From JAFCUW01 sp049897565 (GTDB lineage Bacteria; Pseudomonadota; Gammaproteobacteria; Burkholderiales; Burkholderiaceae_D): 64,000 nt of DNA. The stretch is from NCBI RefSeq assembly GCF_049897565.1, contig NZ_JAFCWM010000007.1, positions 62,001-126,000 of the forward strand, given 5' to 3'. Numbering within the stretch: the stretch's first letter is position 1; every line of letters starts with the position of its first letter. The position numbers were made by a program, and so were the translations under genes. This document shows positions 44,800-54,942 of the stretch, piece by piece. The notes beneath the pieces were generated by a model. The model did no database searches. It was not told where the DNA came from and saw nothing but the letters and a program-made list of their open reading frames with translations.

Positions 44800-44832
44800 A
44801 AAAAAGACGGCGTGATGACACGCCGCCTTTTT
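44800..44832. terminator. Bidirectional terminator downstream of rppH
   Basis: A GACGGCGTG/CACGCCGCC hairpin with one mismatch, A-run on one side and T-run on the other. It serves rppH on the minus strand. Confidence 0.75.
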
Positions 44833-44851
44833 GCTGACTGCAAGGTGCCGG

Positions 44852-45475
44852 CTATTCCTTGGCAGGCGCCAGTTGCGGCTCCGGCGCGCAATCGGGCTCG
44901 GCGGCAGCCGTTTCCGGCTCCGCCACCGCGTGGCGCGGCGCATGCGGCTGGCGCAGGTAGCGCGCGATGTGGCGCCGCTCGTGCGTGTGGCCGCCGGCAG
45001 CCGGCCACGTCAGAAAGCGCGACAGTTCCTGCAGCGCGCGCTGGTAGACGTCGCGCTTGAACTCGATCACGCAGTCGAGCGGCACCCAGTAGTCGTGCCA
45101 GCGCCAGGCGTCGAACTCGGGATGGTCGGTCAGGCGCAGGTTGACGTCGTTGTCGCGCGCGACCATGCGCAGCAGGAACCAGATCTGCTTTTGCCCGCGG
45201 TAATGCCCGCGAATTTCACGCTTGATGAAATGGTCCGGCACCTCATAACGCAGCCAGTCGCGGGTGCGCCCGACGATCTTGACGTGTTCGTGCCGCAAGC
45301 CGATTTCTTCCTCCAGCTCGCGGTACATCGCCTGCTCCGGCGTCTCGCCGTATTTGATCCCCCCTTGCGGGAATTGCCACGAGTGCTCGCGCACCCGCTT
45401 GCCCCACCACACCTCGTTCTGGGCGTTCAGCAGGATGATGCCGACGTTGGGCCGAAACCCTTCACGGTCGAGCAT
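44852..45475 (-). CDS. rppH: RNA pyrophosphohydrolase (Nudix)
   Basis: Removes pyrophosphate from the 5' end of mRNA, starting RNase E-dependent decay. It has 207 residues. The N-terminus MLDREGFRPNVGIILLNAQN is the RppH pattern. The Nudix box is GGIKYGETPEQAMYRELEEE followed by IGL. The C-terminal 45 residues form a Pro/Ala/Glu-rich tail, common in betaproteobacterial RppH and absent from E. coli. Divergent from proS. Confidence 0.95.
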   Translation of the reverse strand: MLDREGFRPNVGIILLNAQNEVWWGKRVREHSWQFPQGGIKYGETPEQAMYRELEEEIGLRHEHVKIVGRTRDWLRYEVPDHFIKREIRGHYRGQKQIWFLLRMVARDNDVNLRLTDHPEFDAWRWHDYWVPLDCVIEFKRDVYQRALQELSRFLTWPAAGGHTHERRHIARYLRQPHAPRHAVAEPETAAAEPDCAPEPQLAPAKE

Positions 45476-45678
45476 AATGCACCTCTCGAAACTTTCTGCC
45501 AGCGCGTGCCTCTTATTTTTTTACCCACAAATCCCCGCACCCACCAGGTTTTCGACGAGCGAAAACGGCGGGAACGGCTTAATCGGACCCATTTGTATAA
45601 AGATTGGACGCATCGGCCAGCTAATCCTTTAAAATTAGGTTGATTATAACTCTCTCTTTTTAAAAAGAATTCATCGAT

Positions 45679-47412
45679 ATGCGTGCCTCCCGATTTTTTA
45701 TTTCAACTCAAAAAGAAGCGCCTTCCGACGCCGAGATCGTCAGCCACCAGCTGATGATGCGCGCCGGGATGATCAAGCGCCTCGGTTCGGGCATCTATAC
45801 CTACATGCCGACCGGACTGCGGGTGATCCGCAAGGTCGAGGCGATCATTCGCGACGAGATGAACAAGGCGGGCGGCATTGAACTGCTGATGCCGCTGGTC
45901 CAGCCGGCCGAGCTGTGGCAGGAGACCGGCCGCTGGGACAAGATGGGCCCGGAACTGATGCGCGTGAAAGACCGCCACGGCCGCGAGTACGCGATCCAGC
46001 CGACGTCCGAGGAAGTCATCACCGACGTCGTGCGCACCGAAATCAAGTCGTACCGCCAGCTGCCGTTGAACTTCTATCATATCCAGACCAAGTTCCGCGA
46101 CGAGCGCCGCCCGCGCTTCGGCCTGATGCGCGGGCGCGAATTCACCATGAAGGACGCCTACTCGTTCGACCGCGACCTGGCCGGCATGCAAGCGTCCTAC
46201 AAGGTCATGTTCGACGCCTACACCGCCATCTTCACCCGCTTCGGCCTGAAGTTTCGCGCGGTGGCGGCCGACAACGGCGCCATCGGCGGCACCGGTTCGC
46301 ACGAATTTCACGTCATCGCCAGCACCGGCGAAGACGCGCTGGTGTACTGCCCGACGTCCGACTTCGCCGCCAACATGGAAGCGGCCGAAGCGATGCCGCT
46401 GGCGGCCAGCCGTCCGGCCCCAAGCCAGGAACTGACGAAGACGTCGACGCCCGGCACCACCAAGTGCGAGCAGGTGGCGCAGTTGCTCGGCACCCCGCTG
46501 TCGAAGACCGTCAAGACGATCGCCCTGGTCATCGAGAAGGAAGTCGATGGCAAGAAGACGACCGAAAACTGGATGTTGCTGCTGCGCGGCGACCATGAAA
46601 TGAACGAAGTGAAGGTCCGCAAGGTGCCCGGCCTGGCCAGCCACCGCTTCGCCACCGAAGCCGAGATCCTGCTGTGCTACGGCACCTTGCCAGGCTACCT
46701 GGGCCCGATCGGCACGAAGCAGCCGGTCACCGTGGTTGCCGACCGCACCGTCGCCAACATGGCCGACTTCGTCTGCGGCGCCAACGACAAGGATTTCCAC
46801 TACACGGGCGCCAACTGGGGCCGCGATGTCGCCGAGCCGCTGGTGGCCGACCTGCGCAACGTCGTCGAAGGCGACGCTTCGCCGGACGGCAAGGGCGTAC
46901 TGGTGATCGAGCGCGGCATCGAAGTGGGCCACGTGTTCCAGCTCGGCACCGCCTACTCGGAAAGCATGAAGGCGACCTTCCTCGACGAAAACGGCAAGCC
47001 GGCGCCATTGCAGATGGGCTGCTACGGCATTGGCGTCACGCGCATCCTGGGCGCCGCCATCGAGCAGAACTACGACGACAAGGGCATCGTCTGGCCGACC
47101 GCGATCGCGCCGTTCGAAGTGGTGCTGTGCCCGATGGGCATGGACCGCAGCGAGATGGTCAAGACCGAAGTCGAGAAGCTGTACGCCGATTTGCAGGCGG
47201 CCGGCGTCGACGTCATTGTCGACGACCGCGGGCTGCGTCCGGGCGCCATGTTCGCCGACTGGGAACTGATCGGCGTGCCGCACCGCGTGGTGATCGGCGA
47301 GCGCGGCCTGAAAGAGGGCAACCTCGAATACCAGGGCCGGCGCGATGCCGAGGCGAGCGCCGTGCCGGTGGCCGGCATGGTCGAGTTCATCAAGGTCAAG
47401 CTGAGCCAGTGA
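45679..47412 (+). CDS. proS: Prolyl-tRNA synthetase
   Basis: Charges tRNA-Pro in the cytoplasm. It has 577 residues, the bacterial type with an editing (INS) domain between motifs 2 and 3 (about 225-400). Class II motifs are visible: TSEEVITDVVRTEIKSYRQL (motif 1/2 region), RFGLMRGREFTMKDAYSFD (motif 2) and GCYGIGVTRILGAAIEQ (motif 3). The C-terminal anticodon-binding domain ends in FIKVKLSQ. The stop overlaps the next start. Confidence 0.97.
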   Translation: MRASRFFISTQKEAPSDAEIVSHQLMMRAGMIKRLGSGIYTYMPTGLRVIRKVEAIIRDEMNKAGGIELLMPLVQPAELWQETGRWDKMGPELMRVKDRHGREYAIQPTSEEVITDVVRTEIKSYRQLPLNFYHIQTKFRDERRPRFGLMRGREFTMKDAYSFDRDLAGMQASYKVMFDAYTAIFTRFGLKFRAVAADNGAIGGTGSHEFHVIASTGEDALVYCPTSDFAANMEAAEAMPLAASRPAPSQELTKTSTPGTTKCEQVAQLLGTPLSKTVKTIALVIEKEVDGKKTTENWMLLLRGDHEMNEVKVRKVPGLASHRFATEAEILLCYGTLPGYLGPIGTKQPVTVVADRTVANMADFVCGANDKDFHYTGANWGRDVAEPLVADLRNVVEGDASPDGKGVLVIERGIEVGHVFQLGTAYSESMKATFLDENGKPAPLQMGCYGIGVTRILGAAIEQNYDDKGIVWPTAIAPFEVVLCPMGMDRSEMVKTEVEKLYADLQAAGVDVIVDDRGLRPGAMFADWELIGVPHRVVIGERGLKEGNLEYQGRRDAEASAVPVAGMVEFIKVKLSQ

Positions 47413-48041
47413 GTCGGATGACTTGGCTGGCCGCGGTGTTGCTGGCGGCCAGCCTGGCCGCCAGCACGGCCGCGCACGCCGGCAACCAAAAGGAGGAGGC
47501 ACTGGCCGACTCCGTGCGCCTGGCGCTGGCCAACGCCATCAAGGATGCGCGCCCGCCGCAGCCGGTGTTTCGCGACGAGGCGGCGCGGCTGCGCTACCAT
47601 GAATGGCTGGCGCAGATGTCCGAGCGCCTCAAGCGCAAGCTGCCGGACGCGCAGTTGCGCACCGAGTTCCTCGCCACCGCCTGGTACGAGGCTACCCGCG
47701 CCGGGCTCGATCCTGGGCTCGTGCTGGGGCTGATCCAGGTCGAATCGGCGTATCGCAAGTACGCCGTGTCGATGGTCGGCGCGCGCGGCTACATGCAGGT
47801 GATGCCGTTCTGGGCCAAGGTGATCGGCGACAGCGACCGCAGCAAGCTGTTCCACATGCAGACCAACCTGCGCTATGGCTGCGCGATCCTGCGCATGTAC
47901 ATCGAGATGGAGGCCGGCAACCTGTACCTGGCGCTGGGGCGCTACAACGGCAGCCGCGGGCGGCCGGAGTATCCCAACTCGGTGCTGGCGGCGTGGAAGA
48001 AGTGGGAGCTGGCGCCGGCGGCGCCAGTGATTACTCGCTGA
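47409..48041 (+). CDS. Exported lytic transglycosylase (SLT domain)
   Basis: About 210 residues. A signal peptide (TWLAAVLLAASLAASTAAHA) is followed by a helical linker and a soluble-lytic-transglycosylase domain with catalytic Glu in GLIQVESAYRKYAVS, then ARGYMQVMPFWAKVIGD and YNGSRGRPEYPNSVL. It cuts peptidoglycan glycan strands. A GTG overlapping the proS stop (GTGA) gives a positively charged signal start; the ATG at 47418 is the alternative. Cotranscribed with proS, then a strong terminator. Confidence 0.9.
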   Translation: MSRMTWLAAVLLAASLAASTAAHAGNQKEEALADSVRLALANAIKDARPPQPVFRDEAARLRYHEWLAQMSERLKRKLPDAQLRTEFLATAWYEATRAGLDPGLVLGLIQVESAYRKYAVSMVGARGYMQVMPFWAKVIGDSDRSKLFHMQTNLRYGCAILRMYIEMEAGNLYLALGRYNGSRGRPEYPNSVLAAWKKWELAPAAPVITR

Positions 48042-48159
48042 TCGCGGCGCTGCACAAATGGTAGCGGCTCTCGCCTCTGCGGGAACCCATACCATCTAAA
48101 AGTAATCGCGAACGCCGAATTTGAGTTTTATTAATTAGCGGCGATGCGAACTTAAAAAC

Positions 48160-48193
48160 AAAAGGCCCCGGTTTCGCAACCGGGGCCTTTTTT
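48160..48193. terminator. Strong bidirectional terminator
   Basis: Perfect 14-bp stem AAAAGGCCCCGGTT/AACCGGGGCCTTTT with a TCGC loop, lying between convergent genes. Confidence 0.93.
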
Positions 48194-48221
48194 CAATTCG
48201 GTCGTTACAACCTAGCTGTTT

Positions 48222-48626
48222 TTATTTCAGATGATCGGAAATGAGTTTCGTCATTTCGAACATGGAGACTTGGGCTTTGCCGCCAAAGACCGCTTTGAGC
48301 TTGTCGTCGGCATTGATCATGCGACGGTTAGCAGCGTCTTGCAGGTCGAGCTTTTTAATATAGTCCCACACTTTTTTGGTGACTTCGGTGCGTGGCAGCG
48401 GCGTCGCGCCAACCACTGCGGCCAGGGTGCTGGACGGAGTCATCGCCTTCATGAAGGCGGCGTTAGGCTTGCGTGGTGCTGCTGGTGCTTTCTTCGCTGC
48501 GGCGGCTTTTGGCGCCGCGGCCTTTGCTGGAGCTGCTTTTTTAGCCGCTGGCTTTGCCGCTGCTGCTGGCTTGGCTGCCGCTTTTTTTGCTGGAGCTGCT
48601 GCTGGGGTTTTTTTGGCTGTTGCCAT
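48222..48626 (-). CDS. SWIB/MDM2 domain protein with histone-H1-like N-terminal tail
   Basis: A 134-residue protein. Residues 1-52 are a Lys/Ala/Pro-rich tail (KKAAAKPAAAAKPAAKK) as in histone H1. Residues 56-132 are a SWIB domain (MTPSSTLAAVVGATPLPRTE, VWDYIKKLDLQDAANRRMIN). SWIB domains in eukaryotes belong to chromatin complexes; in bacteria they are found mainly in chlamydiae and some proteobacteria and their role is unclear. DNA binding through the tail is likely (inference). AAGGAGG at the start gives strong translation. Confidence 0.92.
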   Translation of the reverse strand: MATAKKTPAAAPAKKAAAKPAAAAKPAAKKAAPAKAAAPKAAAAKKAPAAPRKPNAAFMKAMTPSSTLAAVVGATPLPRTEVTKKVWDYIKKLDLQDAANRRMINADDKLKAVFGGKAQVSMFEMTKLISDHLK

Positions 48627-48803
48627 CTTCGAGCCTCCTTAACGAACACATGGGAAATTGCGCAATTGATCGCACGGCTTATATTGGTGGGCTTTTACTG
48701 TTGTTGCAAGTGTTTTTCGAGATTTTTCACTCCAATACAAGCGAAATTCACGGTTCAGGCGCCGCGCTGCTGCAAAGGCGGCGTCGCAGAGGGGAAATCG
48801 AAT

Positions 48804-48844
48804 AAAAAAGCCGGCCGCGGAACAGTTCCGCCGGCCGGCATTTT
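48804..48844 (-). terminator. Intrinsic terminator of ffh
   Basis: A long GC-rich hairpin (GCCGGCCGCGGAA pairing with TTCCGCCGGCCGGC, one bulge). On the minus strand it is followed by six T. Confidence 0.85.
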
Positions 48845-48858
48845 CTCGGCTAAATGGC

Positions 48859-50226
48859 TTAGCGCATGCCCGGCATCATGCCTTTCATCCCGCGCATCAT
48901 CTTCATCATGCCGCCGCCCTTGAGCTTTTTCATCATGCTTTGCATCTGGTCGAACTGCGCCAGCATCCGGTTTACTTCCTGCACCTGGACGCCGGCGCCG
49001 GTCGCGATGCGGCGTTTGCGCGTTGCCTTGATCAGTTCCGGCTTGGCGCGCTCTTGCGGCGTCATCGAGTCGATGATGCCGCACATGCGGCGCACCTGCT
49101 TGTCGGCCTGGTCCATGTTGGCGCCGCCGGCGGCCTGCTGGAACTGCGCCGGCAGCTTGTCGACCAGGCTTGCCATGCCGCCCATTTTCTTCATCTGGCC
49201 CAGCTGCGACTTGAAGTCGTTCATGTCGAACTTGCCGCCGACCTTGATCTTGTTGGCCAGGTCGGCCGCCGCCTTGGTGTCGACCCCCTTGCGCGCTTCT
49301 TCCACCAGCGCCAGGATGTCGCCCATGCCGAGGATGCGGTTGGCCATGCGCTGGGCGTCGAACGCTTCGAGGCCGTCGAGCTTTTCCGACACGCCGGCAA
49401 ACTTGATCGGCTTGCCGGTAATGTGGCGCACCGACAGCGCGGCGCCGCCGCGCGAGTCGCCGTCGAGCTTGGTGAGGACGATACCGGTCAGCGGCAGCGC
49501 GTCGCTGAACGCCTTGGCCGTGTTGATCGCATCCTGGCCGAGCATGGCGTCGACGACGAACAGCGTCTCGATCGGCTTGACCGCCGCGTGCACCGCGGAA
49601 ATCTCCGCCATCATCGCTTCGTCGATGCCGAGGCGGCCGGCGGTGTCGATGATCAGCACGTCGTGGTAGTGTTTCTTGGCCCAGTCGAGCGCGGCAAGGG
49701 CGATGTCGACCGGCTTGTCGGTGGCCGAACTGGGGAAGAAGTCGGCGCCGACCTGTTTGGTCACCGATTCGAGCTGGGCGATCGCGGCCGGGCGATACAC
49801 GTCGGCCGAGACGGTCAGCACTTTCTTTTTCTTCTCTTCGCGCAGGTACTTGGCGAGCTTGCCGACGGTGGTCGTTTTACCGACACCTTGCAGGCCGGCC
49901 ATCAGGATGATCGCCGGCGGCTGCTGCGCAAAACTCAGCTGCGACGCTTCTGGGCCGAGGTCGGCGCCCATCAGCGCGGCCAGTTCCTTCTGCACCACGC
50001 CGACCAGCGCCTGGCCGGGGCTGAGCGAGCCGATGACTTCCTCGCCGAGCGCCTTTTCCTTGACGCGGCTGATAAATTCGCGCACCGCCGGCAGGGCGAC
50101 GTCGGCCTCGAGCAGGGCCAGGCGCACTTCGCGCAGCATCTCCGCGGTATTGGTTTCGGTCAGACGCGCCTCACCGCGCATGGTCTTGACGACCTTGGCA
50201 AGGCGTTGGGTTAAGTTATCTAGCAT
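48859..50226 (-). CDS. ffh: Signal recognition particle protein Ffh (SRP54)
   Basis: GTPase that binds signal sequences of nascent membrane proteins together with 4.5S RNA. It has 455 residues: N domain, G domain with GLQGVGKTTTVGKLAKYL, DTAGRLGIDE and TKLDGDSRGGAAL, and a methionine-rich M domain after about residue 300. The start is the ATG giving MLDNLTQRLA; an ATG 9 codons upstream is less usual. Divergent from a CcsA-like gene, with a 70-bp palindrome between them. Confidence 0.96.
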   Translation of the reverse strand: MLDNLTQRLAKVVKTMRGEARLTETNTAEMLREVRLALLEADVALPAVREFISRVKEKALGEEVIGSLSPGQALVGVVQKELAALMGADLGPEASQLSFAQQPPAIILMAGLQGVGKTTTVGKLAKYLREEKKKKVLTVSADVYRPAAIAQLESVTKQVGADFFPSSATDKPVDIALAALDWAKKHYHDVLIIDTAGRLGIDEAMMAEISAVHAAVKPIETLFVVDAMLGQDAINTAKAFSDALPLTGIVLTKLDGDSRGGAALSVRHITGKPIKFAGVSEKLDGLEAFDAQRMANRILGMGDILALVEEARKGVDTKAAADLANKIKVGGKFDMNDFKSQLGQMKKMGGMASLVDKLPAQFQQAAGGANMDQADKQVRRMCGIIDSMTPQERAKPELIKATRKRRIATGAGVQVQEVNRMLAQFDQMQSMMKKLKGGGMMKMMRGMKGMMPGMR

Positions 50227-50309
50227 GGCAAACCTGGATCGAGTCGTGGACAAGCCCGGCGCAGCGCCGGAAAGTGACGCATTTTACCTCATCGACAGCG
50301 CGCGCCGAC

Positions 50310-50379
50310 ACGCTGGTGTCAGGTCTGACATTAAGACATTCGCGCGCGAATGTCTTAATGTCAGACCTGACACCAGCGT
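50310..50379. repeat. Perfect 70-bp palindrome between ffh and the CcsA-like gene
   Basis: 35-bp arms with no mismatch and no unpaired centre (the middle is CGCGCGCG). The outer sequence GGTGTCAGGTCTGACATT is shared with the repeat at 12986. It lies in the promoter region between divergent genes. Confidence 0.93.
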
Positions 50380-50452
50380 TGCACCTATATATATAGTCGG
50401 GGCCGACCCTGGCTGGGGCACCGGCGGCGCGCCGATAGTGTAAACTTAGCCG

Positions 50453-51252
50453 ATGCAAACCTATTTCTTTTTAGCTGCCACGCTGCTGTACGCGGTGTGC
50501 GCCGTGCTGCCGGTCCGCCAGGGCGGCCTGATTTCGGCCGTCACCGCGGCCGCCTGGCTGCTGCACGGCGCCGCGCTGTGGTTCGACATGCGCGCGCCCG
50601 GCGGCCTGCGCGTCGGCTTCGCCATCATGCTGTCGGCCGCGCTGTGGGTGTCGGTCGCCGCGTACTGGCTGGAAAACCGCAACTTCGCGCTCGACGGCCT
50701 GCGCCGGCTGGTGATGCCGTGCGCCGCCGCCGCCGCCGCACTGCCGGCGGTGTTTCCCGGCAGCGTGTTCCAGCTGCAGGGCCAGGCGCCGGCGTTCGGC
50801 TGGCACATCGCGGTCGCGATCCTGGCCTACAGCACCCTGACCATCGCCGCTTTCCACGCCGTGCTGATGGCGCTGCAGGAGTCGCGCCTGCACACGCGCA
50901 GCCCGGCGCCGAACTGGCTCGGCGGCGCGCTCGACCAGCTGCCGGCGCTGCTGACGATGGAAAAGCTGCTGTTTCGCCTGATCGGCATTGGCTTCGTGCT
51001 GCTCAGCCTGACCGTATTGTCGGGCATCGTGTTTTCCGAACAGCTGTTCGGCGCCGTCCTGAAGTGGGACCACAAGACCGTCTTCGCACTGCTGTCGTGG
51101 CTGCTGTTTGCCGCGCTGCTGACCGGCCGCAGGTGGCGCGGCTGGCGCGGCAAGACGGCGCTGCGCTTCACGCTGGCCGGCTTCGCCACGCTGGTGCTGG
51201 CCTACGTCGGCAGCCGTTTCGTGCTCGAAGTGGTACTGCACAGGGGGCTCGC

Positions 51253-51256
<4 letters not shown>
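50453..51256 (+). CDS. Cytochrome c assembly family membrane protein (CcsA/YpjD-like)
   Basis: A 267-residue protein with eight predicted membrane helices. GWHIAVAILAYSTLTIAAFH and LLSLTVLSGIVFSEQLFG match the CcsA/HemX-type inner membrane family, with His residues that could ligate heme (also in KWDHKTVFALLSW). E. coli YpjD is the better comparison than true CcsA, as other system II genes are absent here. Its neighbourhood (ffh, PP0621, pilSR) is the usual betaproteobacterial one. Confidence 0.87.
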
Positions 51257-51495
<239 letters not shown>

Positions 51496-51498
51496 CCG

Positions 51499-53184
51499 AT
51501 GGCCCGCTGGCAGGCGCTTTCGGTCCAGTCGCGCGATACCTTCTGGCGCTCGCTGCAGACGCTGACGGCGACGCGCATCGTCATCGCCATCGTGCTGCTG
51601 CTGTACCTCTCCTTCGACACCCGCGGCGGCGCCGGCCAGCACCTGTACGCCAAGACCTGCTTCGCCTACCTGGCCGGCGCCGTGCTGTTCGGCGCGCTGA
51701 CGTTCTACTGGCGGCGCCGCTTCATGCTGCAGCTCGGCGCCCAGATCGCGCTCGACCTGGCCGTCATCTCGCTGCTGTATGTCAGCGGCGGCGGCGTGCG
51801 CAGCGGCCTGGCGATCCTGTACCTGTTTCCGCTGGCCGGCGCGGCGATCCTGGCGCCGCTGGTGCTGGCGTTGTTTTCCGCTTCGCTGGTGACGCTGTTC
51901 CTGATCGGCGAAAGCGCCTGGAGCACGTACGTCAAGGACGGCGACACGCCGCTGCTGCAATCGGGCGTGTTCGGCGCGGCGTTTTTCGCCGTGGTGCTGC
52001 TGGTAAGCCGGCTGGCGGCAAAGCTGATCGGCCAGGAAGACCTGGCGGCGCGCCGCGGCGCCGACCTCAAGATCCAGCAGGCGATCAACCGCATCGTCAT
52101 GGCCGATGTCGGCGACGGCATCCTGGTCGTCGGCCACGACGGCCAGGTATTTACCAGTAACCCGGCGGCCCAGCGCATGCTGGCGCTGGCCGGCGAAGGC
52201 TGCGACTTCCGCCTGGCCGACGTGGCGCCGCTCGACCCGATCGCGCAGGCGTTCGGCGCCTGGCTGCAGCTGCCGCTCGAAGGGGCCGGCGGCGAGGCCG
52301 GCGGCGCCTTCGTCACCGTCAAGCCCGGCCAGGAAGCGGGCGCCGAAGCGGGCCCCCTGCTGCGCAGCGTGCGTCCCGACCTGGCCGCGCACCTGAAACT
52401 GCGCTTCGCGCGCGTCGACACGCCCGACCAGGCCACCGAGCGCTGCGTCATCTTCCTGCAGGACGTCACCGCCATCGAAAACCAGGCGCAGCAACTCAAG
52501 CTCGCGTCGATGGGCCGCCTGACCGCCAGCATCGCCCACGAGGTGCGCAACCCGCTGTCGGCGATCGGCCACGCCACCTCGCTGCTGGCCGAAGACCTGT
52601 CCGAGCCGTCGCACGCGCGGCTGCTCAAGATCGTCGGCGACAACGTCGCCCGCGTCAACCGCATGGTCGAAGACATCCTGCAGCTGTCGCGCAAGGTGCA
52701 GCCGCACTCCGAGCCGCTGTACCTGGCGCCGTTCCTCGCCGAGATCCGCGCCGAGTTCCAGGAAACCCACGCGCTGCCCGAGGACATGATCCGGGTCGGC
52801 GCCACCGGCAAGTCGCCGGTGCGCTTCGACGCGCTGCACCTGCGCGAAGTGGTGGTCAACCTGCTCACCAACGCGATCCGCTACGCCAGCGCCACGCCAG
52901 GCTCGATCCGCCTGTTCGTCGTCGGCGACGGCCCCGGACGCATGGAACTGCACGTGCAGGACGACGGCCCCGGCATCACGCCGGAAGTGCGCGCCCACCT
53001 GTTCGAGCCGTTCTACACCACTTCGAGCAAGGGCACCGGCCTCGGCCTGTACCTGGCGCGCGAACTGTGCCTGAACAACGACGCCATGCTCGATTACGAA
53101 TACCGTATCGACCCCGGCGCGTTCGGCCTGCGCAAGGCCAGCGGCAGGTTCGTCATCACCTTCGCGCAGCCGTGGGCCGTATGA
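51499..53184 (+). CDS. pilS: PilS sensor histidine kinase
   Basis: Membrane kinase controlling type IV pilus genes with PilR. It has 561 residues with six predicted N-terminal membrane helices (about 20-180), a PAS domain (about 195-320), a HisKA dimer domain with phospho-His in SIAHEVRNPLSAIGH, and an ATPase domain with N-box NLLTNAIRYA, DDGPGITPE and GTGLGLYLAREL. The layout matches Pseudomonas PilS. The response regulator gene follows after 43 bp. Confidence 0.92.
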   Translation: MARWQALSVQSRDTFWRSLQTLTATRIVIAIVLLLYLSFDTRGGAGQHLYAKTCFAYLAGAVLFGALTFYWRRRFMLQLGAQIALDLAVISLLYVSGGGVRSGLAILYLFPLAGAAILAPLVLALFSASLVTLFLIGESAWSTYVKDGDTPLLQSGVFGAAFFAVVLLVSRLAAKLIGQEDLAARRGADLKIQQAINRIVMADVGDGILVVGHDGQVFTSNPAAQRMLALAGEGCDFRLADVAPLDPIAQAFGAWLQLPLEGAGGEAGGAFVTVKPGQEAGAEAGPLLRSVRPDLAAHLKLRFARVDTPDQATERCVIFLQDVTAIENQAQQLKLASMGRLTASIAHEVRNPLSAIGHATSLLAEDLSEPSHARLLKIVGDNVARVNRMVEDILQLSRKVQPHSEPLYLAPFLAEIRAEFQETHALPEDMIRVGATGKSPVRFDALHLREVVVNLLTNAIRYASATPGSIRLFVVGDGPGRMELHVQDDGPGITPEVRAHLFEPFYTTSSKGTGLGLYLARELCLNNDAMLDYEYRIDPGAFGLRKASGRFVITFAQPWAV

Positions 53185-53227
53185 TGCAAGTACCTGGTAT
53201 GAAACCGAGCCACCGAAAGGCCACCCC

Positions 53228-54655
53228 ATGACTTCACCCCGCATCCTGGTCGTCGACGACGAAGCGGACCTGCGCGAACTGCTCGACATCACGCTCGTCA
53301 AGATGGGCCTGGACGTCGACTGCGCCGAAACGCTCGGCCAGGCGCGCGCGCTGTTTGCCGCCAGCGAGTACGCGCTGGTGCTGACCGACATGCGCCTGCC
53401 GGACGGCCTTGGCCTCGAGCTGGTGCGCGAAGTGGCGGCCAGCGGCAAAGGCACGCCGATCGCCGTCGTCACCGCGTACGGCAGCGCCGACAACGCGGTG
53501 GTGGCGCTCAAGGCCGGCGCCTTCGACTACGTGTCCAAGCCGGTGGTGCTCGACGATTTGCGCGTGATGGTGCGCTCGGCGCTGCGCCTGACTAGCCCGG
53601 GATCGGCGCCGCCGGCCGCCAGCGCGGCGACGCCCAGCCGGCTGATCGGCGACTCCGCCGCGATGCAGGCACTGCGCGCGCAGATCGCGCGCCTGGCGCG
53701 CTCGATGGCGCCGATCGCCATCACGGGCGAATCGGGCAGCGGCAAGGAACTGGCCGCGCGCGAGATCCACGCCCAAAGTTCGCGCGCGGCGCGTCCCTTC
53801 ATCGCCGTCAACTGCGGCGCCATTCCGGAAGCGCTGATGGAGGCGGAGTTCTTCGGCTACCGCAAGGGCGCCTTCACCGGCGCGGCCGACGAGCGCGATG
53901 GCTTCTTCCAGGCCGCCAACGGCGGCACCCTGATGCTCGACGAAGTGGCCGACCTGCCGCTGGCGATGCAGGTCAAGCTGCTGCGCGCGATCCAGGAACG
54001 GCGCGTGCGCAAGATCGGCGCCACCGCCGAGCAGCCGGTCGACGTGCGCATCATCAGCGCCACCCATCAGGACCTGGCCCATTGCGTCGAAACCGGAAAA
54101 TTCAGGCAGGACCTGTTCTATCGGCTCAACGTGATCGAGCTGGCGCTGCCGCCGCTGCGCGAGCGGCTCGCCGACCTCGGCGTGCTGACCGAGGCGATCC
54201 TGGCGCGGCTGGCCGGCGGCGGCCAGAAGGCGGTGCTCGGCGCCCAGGTGCTCGAAACGCTGTGCGCCTATTCATTCCCCGGCAATGTGCGCGAGCTGGA
54301 GAACGTGCTCGAACGCGCGCTGGCGTTCGCCAACGACGGCGTCGTCGAAGTGGCCGACCTGTCGCTCAAGAGCGCGCGGGTAGGGGAGGCGACCGCTGTG
54401 CCGGCGCCGTCGCCGGAGTTCGCGGCGGCAGCGCTGGCCGCGCCGGCGCCGGTGGCCGCCGCGCCGACCCTTGGCCCCGACGGCCTGCCCGACAGCCTGC
54501 CCGACTACCTGATCCAGGTCGAGCGCGACATCATCGTGCGCGCGCTGGCCCAAACCCAGTTCAACCGCACCCAGGCCGCGCAGCTGCTCGGCATCAGCTT
54601 TCGCCAGTTGCGCTACCAGATGCAAAAGCTCGATATCCAGCAACCGGAGCAATAA
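53228..54655 (+). CDS. pilR: PilR, sigma-54-dependent response regulator
   Basis: Activates sigma-54 promoters such as pilA when phosphorylated by PilS. It has 475 residues: receiver domain (1-120) with VVDDEADLRE, phospho-Asp in LVLTDMRLPDG and Lys in VSKPVV; AAA+ domain (about 140-370) with GESGSGKELAAREIH, GAFTGA and ATHQDLAHCVETG; a Pro/Ala linker; and a Fis-type helix-turn-helix (NRTQAAQLLGISFRQLRYQM). All sigma-54 contact residues are present. Confidence 0.94.
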   Translation: MTSPRILVVDDEADLRELLDITLVKMGLDVDCAETLGQARALFAASEYALVLTDMRLPDGLGLELVREVAASGKGTPIAVVTAYGSADNAVVALKAGAFDYVSKPVVLDDLRVMVRSALRLTSPGSAPPAASAATPSRLIGDSAAMQALRAQIARLARSMAPIAITGESGSGKELAAREIHAQSSRAARPFIAVNCGAIPEALMEAEFFGYRKGAFTGAADERDGFFQAANGGTLMLDEVADLPLAMQVKLLRAIQERRVRKIGATAEQPVDVRIISATHQDLAHCVETGKFRQDLFYRLNVIELALPPLRERLADLGVLTEAILARLAGGGQKAVLGAQVLETLCAYSFPGNVRELENVLERALAFANDGVVEVADLSLKSARVGEATAVPAPSPEFAAAALAAPAPVAAAPTLGPDGLPDSLPDYLIQVERDIIVRALAQTQFNRTQAAQLLGISFRQLRYQMQKLDIQQPEQ

Positions 54656-54913
54656 GGCGCGACGCGTGTTGCTTTTTCGCCAGCGCAATATGATATGACG
54701 GCTTTTCGGGCGGGGCAGAACGACTCCGACCCGCTTCCCGCCGCAGAAATCATCGGCGCCTAGCGCACCATGGCGGCGCAAACCTGCCTCCAAATGATGC
54801 AGTGTTAGTGCCCGCTCACCGGCTGGTCGGCGTCCTTTCCGCACCGAAAAATGTCAAGCCTCCACACCGAAAAAAAGATCAAATATTTAGTATCCAATGG
54901 TGTCCGAAATGTA

Positions 54914-54942
54914 TTGCGTGAGGTGCGGCCAGGCACTACAAT
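54914..54942 (+). promoter_or_regulatory. Sigma-70 promoter of nrdAB
   Basis: TTGCGT (54914-54919), a 17-bp spacer and TACAAT (54937-54942) give a good match to the housekeeping consensus. It lies about 257 bases before nrdA. Confidence 0.65.

Noticed and set aside
50310..50379. The 70-bp palindrome as an assembly artefact or rho-independent terminator
   Set aside because: A related palindrome with paired base changes exists at 12986, so it is a real element; it has no T-run and lies between divergent starts.
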